33,682 nucleotides of DNA from Clostridia bacterium (GTDB lineage Bacteria; Bacillota; Clostridia; Oscillospirales; Acutalibacteraceae): positions 1 through 33,682 of the forward strand of contig JAFULG010000044.1 of the NCBI GenBank assembly GCA_017473435.1, written 5' to 3'. This document shows, in pieces, positions 25,203-33,682 of this stretch. How positions within the stretch are numbered: the stretch's first letter is position 1; every line of letters starts with the position of its first letter. The notes under the pieces were generated by a model. That model had not been told where the DNA came from and did not search any database. It saw only the letters and a program-made list of their open reading frames with translations. Position numbers and translations under genes: made by a program.

Positions 25203-26573
25203 TTATTTAAGCACAGCATCCCAGTCATCAATGCCGTTGTCGTCGTAAAGAACATCGGCAATGAGCTTGTCAAGTGCAACAGGATTGCCCTGATAATCCT
25301 TAAGCTTTACAATTTTTCCAAGACGCTTACAGAAAGGCACAAAGGCCTTATACTGCGAAGTATCAGGTGAAAGCTCCTCTCTTCCGCTATACATATTGAG
25401 AATGACCTGACAAATAAAGTCAATTATGCTGTCATTTGCAATTTCAGGTGCAACATATTTTCCGCATCCCGCAAGAGTACACAGTTTCTTAAAGGTAAGA
25501 CTGTTAGCAAACTTGCCTATTCTTTGTACAATCGGCTGTGCCTTGCGAAGCTTTTCACCTTCTCCGCTGAATCCTTGAGAAAGAATGATAAACTTTTCAT
25601 AATCGTTCTCAATAGAATCAAACACACTCTTTATCATATAAGTAAAATGCTCTTTTGCATATTCAAGTACATCCTTACCGCCAAGATCATAATCAATTTC
25701 CTTAATCTGCACAGTTTTTACATCCATACCTTCGTCTGAATATTCAACCTTACGGTAAGCGAGAGGATATGCAGTAAGAGCCGCAGTATTTATCTGATAA
25801 ATTCTGTTCCCCTTTTTGCTTTCAATATAGTCAATATCATGAATATGAGTGTGACCTACAAAAATATATCTTATGCCAAGATCAGCAAGGTAAGGTGTTG
25901 TAAACTCATAACCTCCGAGCATAGCCTTGTGTGAGAACAAGGGATAAACCGGTGAAGGTTCAACAACAGGATGATGTGTCATAGCGAAAATCTCGCATCC
26001 TGCTTTTTTTGCATCCTCAACCTGCTCTTTTATCCATTCAAGCAAATCGTTATAATAACCGCAGAACTCATCAAAATCTCCGTCATCGTTGAGAGCAAGC
26101 ATTCTCACATCTTCAGAAAGCTGTACACAGTAGGAATAGGAGTTTTTATGCTCTGCAATAGCCTCACTGTAACCGAAGTCATTGTAAAGTTTTCGAAGCT
26201 CTGCTCTTGTATACTTCGGAAGCTCTGTTTCGCCTTCCTCATCGGTATATTTTCTTGCATGCATATAAAAGTCATGGGTAGCAAAAGTTGTAAAAACACG
26301 CTTTCCGTTATCTTTAAGCTTCTGCAATTTTTCTACAAGTGCATCGTGACTCTGCTGTTCTCCGTCAAAGGTAAGGTCACCGGAAATAAGTACAATGTCA
26401 ATCTCTTTGTCCTCACAAATATCTTTAAAAGCAGCATCTACTATTGCTCCGCTTTCAGCCATACATTTCTGATCAACATCACACTTAAACTTATAAGCCG
26501 CACCGCTCGAACCGATTCTTTCATTAGCATAGTAATGAAGATCAGTTAAATGGTAAAACTTTAAACTCTTCAT
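25203..26573 (-). CDS. Metallophosphoesterase-family protein with an altered GNHD motif
   Basis: A 456-residue protein whose first 260 residues have the calcineurin-like phosphoesterase layout: D11-L-H13 (HLTDLHYY), SGDLTFDGE (D66), a THD (99-101) where the family has N-H-D/E, MTHHPV (H200-H201) and GHTHIHD (H241, H243). The usual metal-bridging Asn is Thr99, preceded by Ala98 where Gly is usual. The C-terminal 190 residues are helical-looking and unassigned. No signal peptide is seen, so it is probably cytoplasmic. The ATG at 26573 has GAGGTG upstream. It lies 59 bp after iolE with a hairpin between them, and may be the last gene of the iol run. The substrate is unknown; an inositol-phosphate or sugar-phosphate role is only a guess. 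Confidence 0.82.
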   Translation of the reverse strand: MKSLKFYHLTDLHYYANERIGSSGAAYKFKCDVDQKCMAESGAIVDAAFKDICEDKEIDIVLISGDLTFDGEQQSHDALVEKLQKLKDNGKRVFTTFATHDFYMHARKYTDEEGETELPKYTRAELRKLYNDFGYSEAIAEHKNSYSYCVQLSEDVRMLALNDDGDFDEFCGYYNDLLEWIKEQVEDAKKAGCEIFAMTHHPVVEPSPVYPLFSHKAMLGGYEFTTPYLADLGIRYIFVGHTHIHDIDYIESKKGNRIYQINTAALTAYPLAYRKVEYSDEGMDVKTVQIKEIDYDLGGKDVLEYAKEHFTYMIKSVFDSIENDYEKFIILSQGFSGEGEKLRKAQPIVQRIGKFANSLTFKKLCTLAGCGKYVAPEIANDSIIDFICQVILNMYSGREELSPDTSQYKAFVPFCKRLGKIVKLKDYQGNPVALDKLIADVLYDDNGIDDWDAVLK

Positions 26574-26594
26574 ATTTCACCTCTAAAATCAGCA

Positions 26595-26623
26595 CAGCAT
26601 AAGGGTATCTCTCCCCTATGCTG
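26595..26623 (-). other. Hairpin between iolE and the phosphoesterase gene
   Basis: CAGCATAAGGG (26595-26605) pairs with CCCCTATGCTG (26613-26623), 11 bp with one G-U in the minus-strand RNA, around a 7-nt loop. In the minus-strand direction only a short GATTTTAG follows, so termination would be weak; on the plus strand six T follow, but no gene is there. It may reduce or separate expression of the last gene. Confidence 0.5.
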
Positions 26624-26632
26624 CATTTTTTA

Positions 26633-27526
26633 TTAAAGACCGGTTTTCTCTCTTATATAGTTACGCGCAAGAACAGCATATTCATAAGGATTAGCTATGG
26701 CAGGATCCTGCTCAGCCTCAACAACAACCCAACCTTCATAGCCTGCTTCATCAAGGATATCAAAAACAGGTGTGAAGTCAAAATCTCCGTCACCGGGAAC
26801 TGTGAATGAGCCGGCACGAACAGAGTCAAGGAATGAGTAGCCCTTTTCCTTTGCATCTTCGATTACGCTCTTACGGATACTCTTAAGATGAACGTGCTTT
26901 GTTCTGTGAACATACTTTTTAAGTACACCGAGTACATCCTCACCGCTGAAAGAAAGATGACCTGTATCGAAAAGAAGATATACGAGGTCGGGATCAGTAA
27001 GTTCCATAAGCTTATCAATTTCAGCTTCGGTCTGAACACCTGTACCCATATGATGATGAACGGTGAAGTACATTCCTTTTTCTTTTGCAAGGCGTCCCAT
27101 TTCATTAAAGCCCTTAACAATAAGATCCCACTGCTCATCGGTATAAACAGGCTTTTCACCAAAAATGCTGACATCCTTACCCTGAATACTGTTACCCTGC
27201 TCGGAAGCACCGATAACCTTTGCGCCGAGAGCGTGAAGGAAATCTCTGTGCTTGATGAAGGCTTCAATTGTTGCTTCATAGCCTTCTGAAAGAAGAAGTG
27301 AGGAGAACCATGCATTGCAGATTCTCATACCTCTTACATCAAGCTTATGCTTGAGAGTTTCAACATCCTTAGGATATTTATTTCCGATTTCGCTACCGGT
27401 GAAACCGGCAAGTGCCATTTCACTCACGCACTGTTCAAAGGTGTTTTCTGCACCCAGATCAGGAAGATCGTCATTTGTCCATGCGATTGGAGCGCAGGCA
27501 AGAAATACTTTTTCTTTGTTAAGCAT
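26633..27526 (-). CDS. iolE: Inosose (2-keto-myo-inositol) dehydratase IolE
   Basis: A 297-residue TIM-barrel protein of the xylose isomerase-like/AP endonuclease 2 fold. In the pathway it dehydrates scyllo-inosose to the trihydroxycyclohexane-dione that IolD cleaves. Typical IolE segments are [16 protein letters not shown] at the N-terminus, [28 protein letters not shown] (metal-binding His region), [22 protein letters not shown] and VVEAEQDPA. Length matches the family. The ATG at 27526 has AAAGGAG upstream. It follows iolD by 24 bp, so the two are surely co-transcribed. Metal ligands look intact. Confidence 0.94.
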   Translation of the reverse strand: MLNKEKVFLACAPIAWTNDDLPDLGAENTFEQCVSEMALAGFTGSEIGNKYPKDVETLKHKLDVRGMRICNAWFSSLLLSEGYEATIEAFIKHRDFLHALGAKVIGASEQGNSIQGKDVSIFGEKPVYTDEQWDLIVKGFNEMGRLAKEKGMYFTVHHHMGTGVQTEAEIDKLMELTDPDLVYLLFDTGHLSFSGEDVLGVLKKYVHRTKHVHLKSIRKSVIEDAKEKGYSFLDSVRAGSFTVPGDGDFDFTPVFDILDEAGYEGWVVVEAEQDPAIANPYEYAVLARNYIREKTGL

Positions 27527-27550
27527 TTTAATTTCTCCTTTTGCTATATT

Positions 27551-29398
27551 TTAATAAAGTCTTGCTTTTTCAATGTTTGCTTTCATATCTTCGTAACAAG
27601 CCTTAACTGTTTCACTTTCGGAAACCTCGGCAACGCCTACTCTCCACCATGAATCATAGCCGTCTGTCATTGATTTATGACCAACCTTGATATCGAAAAG
27701 TGTCGGAACAGTCTGTTTTTTGCTGTCTTCAAGGGCAGCATAAAGCTCTTGCTCTGTAAATACCCTATAAGCCTTGCAGCCGTAACCTTCGGCAATTTTA
27801 GCGTAATCAGTCATAATAACCTCGCCGTCAAGAAGTCCGCTTTCGTCATTTCTTCTTGTAAAGCGTGTACCAAAGGTATCTGTACCCTGATTATTCTGAA
27901 GGTTTTCGATGCAGCCCCAGCCGCTGTTATCAAAGAGCATAATATTGATTTTCTTGTTTTCCTGGACGGCTGTGTAAAGCTCACTGTGAAGCATAAGGAA
28001 GCTTCCGTCACCAACCATTGAGTAAACCTCTCTGTCAGGACAAGCCATCTTTGCTCCGAGAGCTCCGCAGATTTCATAACCCATGCAAGAGAAGCCGTAT
28101 TCAAGATGGTAAGTGTAAGGCGCTTTCGATTTCCAGATTCTCTGTAAGCAACCGGGAAGTGAACCTGATGAACCAAGAACGATTGAATCATCGGCAACAA
28201 CCTCATTGATAATTCCGAGAGCTCTCTTCTGTGAAAGAACACCGTCAAGCTTTTCGTTATGGCAACGGTCAATCTCTGCCACATAATCAGCCTTGATTTC
28301 GGCAAGTTCTTCACCCCAAGCTGATTTATAACCGTCAAGCTTTCCGGTGATTGCATCGCAGGCAGCCTTTGCATCAGCGATAACTGCGGTGGAATCCATC
28401 TTGAAGGCATCAAAGGAGCACACGTTAATTGAGAGCATCCTGACATCAGGATTATGGAAGCCCCACTTTGAGCAGGTTGTAAAGTCGGTAAGTCTTGTAC
28501 CAACTGCAATTACAAGGTCAGCCTTTTTTGCCACAGCATTTGCGGCAGGGCCACCGGTAACACCGCAACCACCCATATTAAGAGGATGGTCAAAGGGAAT
28601 CTGACCCTTACCGGCCTGAGTCTCCCCGACAGGAATATTATATTTTTCAGCCATGGCAAGAACTGATTCGTAGCTGTTTGAATATGTAACGCCTCCACCT
28701 ACAATAATCAAAGGATTCTTTGCGTTTCTGATAAGCTCGCAAGCAGCATCAATTTCTCTTTCAGTGGGAAGGCGTCTGTCGATGTACCAGACCCTTTTCT
28801 GAAGGAAGTAGTCGGGATAATCAAAAGCCTCGGCTTCAACATCCTGAGGCATTGCAATACATACTGCTCCTGTATCGGCAGGATCGGTGAGCACACGCAT
28901 TGCATTTATACAAGCAGTCATAAGCTGCTCGGGACGGTTAATTCTGTCCCAATATTTACAAACTGCCTTGAAGGCATCGTTAGCTGTAATTGCACAGCTG
29001 TCATACTGCTCAATCTGCTGAAGAACAGGGTCGGGCTGACGGCAAGCAAAGGTATCACCGGGAAGCACAAGAAGAGGTATTCTGTTAGCTGTTGCCGTAC
29101 CGCAGGCAGTAACCATATTGAGTGCGCCGGGGCCGATTGATGATACGCAGGGAATGATCTTTCTTCTGTTCATCTGTTTTGCAAAAGCAATAGCTGCATG
29201 AGCCATACCCTGCTCATTATGACCCTGATAGTAAGTAAGGCTGTGACCGCCCTGTTCAAGAGCCTGTCCGATACCCACAACACATCCGTGACCGAAAATG
29301 CCGAAAATACCGTCAACAAATTTGGTTTCCTTTCCGTCAAAGGAAACATACTGATTATCAAGGAATTTTACAAGAGCCTGAGCCATTGTAAGCTTCAT
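27551..29398 (-). CDS. iolD: 3D-(3,5/4)-trihydroxycyclohexane-1,2-dione hydrolase IolD
   Basis: A 615-residue thiamine-diphosphate enzyme that opens the inositol ring product of IolE to 5-deoxyglucuronate. The N-terminal Pyr domain has the catalytic-type Glu in YQGHNEQGMAHAAIAFAKQM. The central domain has IIVGGGVTYSN and AVGTRLTDF, and the C-terminal PP domain has the ThDP motif beginning GDGSFLMLHSEL and ending in LFDNSGWG. Length is normal for IolD rather than acetolactate synthase. The ATG at 29398 has AAAGGAT upstream. A terminator-like hairpin (29442-29467) separates it from iolG, so it is probably expressed at a lower level than iolG unless it has a promoter I cannot see. Confidence 0.95.
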   Translation of the reverse strand: MKLTMAQALVKFLDNQYVSFDGKETKFVDGIFGIFGHGCVVGIGQALEQGGHSLTYYQGHNEQGMAHAAIAFAKQMNRRKIIPCVSSIGPGALNMVTACGTATANRIPLLVLPGDTFACRQPDPVLQQIEQYDSCAITANDAFKAVCKYWDRINRPEQLMTACINAMRVLTDPADTGAVCIAMPQDVEAEAFDYPDYFLQKRVWYIDRRLPTEREIDAACELIRNAKNPLIIVGGGVTYSNSYESVLAMAEKYNIPVGETQAGKGQIPFDHPLNMGGCGVTGGPAANAVAKKADLVIAVGTRLTDFTTCSKWGFHNPDVRMLSINVCSFDAFKMDSTAVIADAKAACDAITGKLDGYKSAWGEELAEIKADYVAEIDRCHNEKLDGVLSQKRALGIINEVVADDSIVLGSSGSLPGCLQRIWKSKAPYTYHLEYGFSCMGYEICGALGAKMACPDREVYSMVGDGSFLMLHSELYTAVQENKKINIMLFDNSGWGCIENLQNNQGTDTFGTRFTRRNDESGLLDGEVIMTDYAKIAEGYGCKAYRVFTEQELYAALEDSKKQTVPTLFDIKVGHKSMTDGYDSWWRVGVAEVSESETVKACYEDMKANIEKARLY

Positions 29399-29441
29399 TG
29401 TATATCATCCTTTCTGATGTTCTTTAATAATCTTATCACTC

Positions 29442-29472
29442 AAAAAGCCGCAATCCGAAGACTGCGGTTTTT
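29442..29472 (-). terminator. Intra-operon terminator between iolG and iolD (UUCG tetraloop)
   Basis: In the minus-strand RNA, CCGCAGUC (plus 29460-29467) and GAUUGCGG (plus 29448-29455) form an 8-bp stem with one G-U, closed by a UUCG tetraloop and followed by CUUUUU (plus 29442-29447). A-tracts upstream lengthen the stem. It starts about 15 bp after the iolG stop. Confidence 0.8.
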
Positions 29473-29481
29473 ATTTGGAGT

Positions 29482-30495
29482 TTAGCCGATTTCTGAAATT
29501 TTTACAGCTCTGCCTTCGGCAACAGACTTCTTTGCTGCGAGGGCAACAAGGATTGAGTTAAGACCGTCAAGACCTGTTGTAGGTGTAGGCTTATCGTTCT
29601 GAACAGCGTCAACAAACTGAATCATTTCATCACGGAAGGACTGCATATATCTCTCAAGGAAGAAGTAGAGAGGCTTGTCGGTTGTTACACCGTCAGCATT
29701 CATAACAGTCACATTGGTGGGTGTATCGTTTGCTGCCATAGCAGCGCCGAGTGAACCGAATACCTCGATTCTCTGGTCATAGCCGTAAGCTGCACGGCGG
29801 CTGTTATCGATTACACCGAGAGCACCGTTTTCAAACTTAAGGTTGATAATAGCGGTGTCAACGTCACCTGCTTCTCCGATTGCGGGATCAACAAGGCAAG
29901 TTGCGTTTACATATACTTCTGTTACGTCACAGCCTGCAAGGAAGCGAGCCATATCAAAATCGTGAATTGTCATATCAAGGAACATACCGCCTGATACTGC
30001 TGCATATTCAGCTGACGGAGGAGCCGGATCACGTGAAGTGATCTTGATAAGCTCAAGGTCGCCTACCTTGCCCTCATTAATAAGTGAACGTACATGAGCA
30101 AAGTTATGGTCAAAGCGTCTGTTAAAGCCCACCTGAAGCTTAACGCCTGCCTTTTCAACTGCTTCGATAACAGCCTTTACCTTTTCGGGAGTAAGATCAA
30201 CGGGCTTTTCACAGAAAACGTGCTTGCCTGCTTCAGCTGCCTCTATTGAAATATCAGCGTGAGTATCTGTTGATGAGCAGACAAGAACAGCATCAATTTC
30301 CTCATCAGCGAGCATTTCTTTATAGTCGGCATATACCTTTTCGATGCCGTACTTATCAGCAAGCTCCTGTAAGCCGTCCTTAAATACGTCTGTAATACCG
30401 AGTACCTTTGCACCGGGAACATTGTATGTGATTGACTGCATATGCACCTTACCGATACGACCTGCACCGATAATACCAATGTTTAACTGTTTCAT
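29482..30495 (-). CDS. iolG: Inositol 2-dehydrogenase IolG
   Basis: A 337-residue NAD-dependent GFO/IDH/MocA-family oxidoreductase that oxidises myo-inositol to scyllo-inosose, the first catabolic step. The Rossmann motif is GIIGAGRIGKVH (7-18). The catalytic Lys is K97 in CEKPVDL, and D174 and H178 lie in GGMFLDMTIHDFDMARF, positions matching known inositol dehydrogenases. The C-terminus contains GVIDNSRRAAYGYDQRIEVFG. Length is normal. The ATG at 30495 has GGAGG upstream. Its own promoter (30556-30584) contains a likely operator, and a terminator follows the gene. Activity on scyllo-inositol or another cyclitol cannot be excluded. Confidence 0.93.
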   Translation of the reverse strand: MKQLNIGIIGAGRIGKVHMQSITYNVPGAKVLGITDVFKDGLQELADKYGIEKVYADYKEMLADEEIDAVLVCSSTDTHADISIEAAEAGKHVFCEKPVDLTPEKVKAVIEAVEKAGVKLQVGFNRRFDHNFAHVRSLINEGKVGDLELIKITSRDPAPPSAEYAAVSGGMFLDMTIHDFDMARFLAGCDVTEVYVNATCLVDPAIGEAGDVDTAIINLKFENGALGVIDNSRRAAYGYDQRIEVFGSLGAAMAANDTPTNVTVMNADGVTTDKPLYFFLERYMQSFRDEMIQFVDAVQNDKPTPTTGLDGLNSILVALAAKKSVAEGRAVKISEIG

Positions 30496-30555
30496 AGGAA
30501 TTCCTCCATATTTTTTATTTACTGCACGGTCCGAAAACCATACTATTCATTACAA

Positions 30556-30584
30556 AGTATAACACAATGACCAACCATATTCAA
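30556..30584 (-). promoter_or_regulatory. Promoter of iolG
   Basis: On the minus strand, TTGAAT (plus 30579-30584), an exact 17-bp spacer and TATACT (plus 30556-30561), about 60 bp before the iolG ATG. One half of the inverted repeat 30566-30604 lies in the spacer and the other just upstream of the -35. Confidence 0.75.
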
Positions 30585-30604
30585 GAGAAAAACGGTTGGT
30601 CATT
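30566..30604. promoter_or_regulatory. Probable operator: 11-bp inverted repeat around the iolG -35
   Basis: AATGACCAACC (30566-30576) and GGTTGGTCATT (30594-30604) are perfect inverted copies 17 bp apart (28 bp centre to centre). Their placement on both sides of the -35 suggests two half-sites or two sites for a dimeric regulator that blocks RNA polymerase. A terminator of lacZ is less likely because no U-run follows. The regulator is not encoded beside it. Confidence 0.6.
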
Positions 30605-30639
30605 TTTACGAATATTAACTTAAATTATTGTACATTTTA

Positions 30640-33672
<3,033 letters not shown>

Positions 33673-33682
33673 TTAATCCAAC

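Noticed and set aside
25028-25279. Minus-strand 83-residue frame over the hairpin cluster
   Set aside because: It is made of palindromic repeat sequence and overlaps the 3' end of the phosphoesterase gene; no start site or family.
25971-26549. Plus-strand 192-residue frame antisense to the phosphoesterase gene
   Set aside because: Shadow frame; the minus-strand gene has the phosphoesterase motifs and a ribosome site.
27811-28509. Minus-strand 232-residue frame inside iolD
   Set aside because: Alternative frame of the clear IolD coding sequence; not a separate gene or a frameshifted part.

Overview
The window looks like the chromosome of a low- to mid-GC, spore-forming Clostridia-type Firmicute, probably an Oscillospiraceae/Ruminococcaceae-like gut anaerobe. 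The reasons are strong purine-rich Shine-Dalgarno sites (GGAGG), AT-rich sigma-A-type promoters, a partial spoIIGA sporulation gene behind a Spo0A-type promoter, the Firmicute gene orders tig-clpP-clpX and tilS-hpt-ftsH, and RNase J and GdpP. Almost every gene lies on the minus strand. The one clear exception is a two-gene plus-strand island (tarI-tarJ). No rRNA, tRNA, CRISPR array, phage gene or transposase gene was seen.

Layout by position. 1-1200: 5' part of spoIIGA with its promoter, then a LysR regulator. 1330-5330: secG as a single unit, then the proteostasis unit tig-clpP-clpX (transcribed right to left), whose tig-clpP gap carries a 270-bp MITE-like element with TA target duplications. 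5350-7700: thrC and a small metallophosphoesterase. 7707-13400: uppP-like gene, ftsK/spoIIIE, rnhB, yraN and an M19 dipeptidase in one tight minus-strand run. 13362-23150: a long run rnj-gdpP-rplI-dnaB-tilS-hpt-ftsH, opening at a near-consensus promoter and closing at a strong terminator after ftsH. 23198-25006: divergent tarI-tarJ for CDP-ribitol. 25007-25202: a convergent intergenic region full of hairpins. 25203-33648: catabolic genes lacZ, iolG, iolD, iolE and an unusual metallophosphoesterase.

How the genes work together. The left two thirds is core biology: protein folding and turnover (Tig, ClpXP, FtsH), secretion (SecG), replication and chromosome segregation (DnaB, FtsK, RNase HII), RNA decay (RNase J), c-di-AMP turnover (GdpP), translation (L9, TilS), purine salvage (Hpt) and threonine synthesis. 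The right end is accessory metabolism. IolG, IolD and IolE cover only three steps of myo-inositol breakdown; iolB, iolC, iolJ, iolA and a transporter are not in the window. A GH2 beta-galactosidase lies just upstream, and the promoter between them carries an 11-bp inverted repeat placed like an operator.

I found no obvious new defence or mobile system. The most notable points are the MITE next to the clpP ribosome-binding site, the UppP homologue that lacks the usual catalytic motif residues, the phosphoesterase with Thr in place of the conserved Asn at the end of the inositol genes, the iol promoter/operator and intra-operon terminator, the stand-alone tarIJ pair, the hairpin cluster at 25.0-25.2 kb, and the Spo0A-type promoter of spoIIGA.
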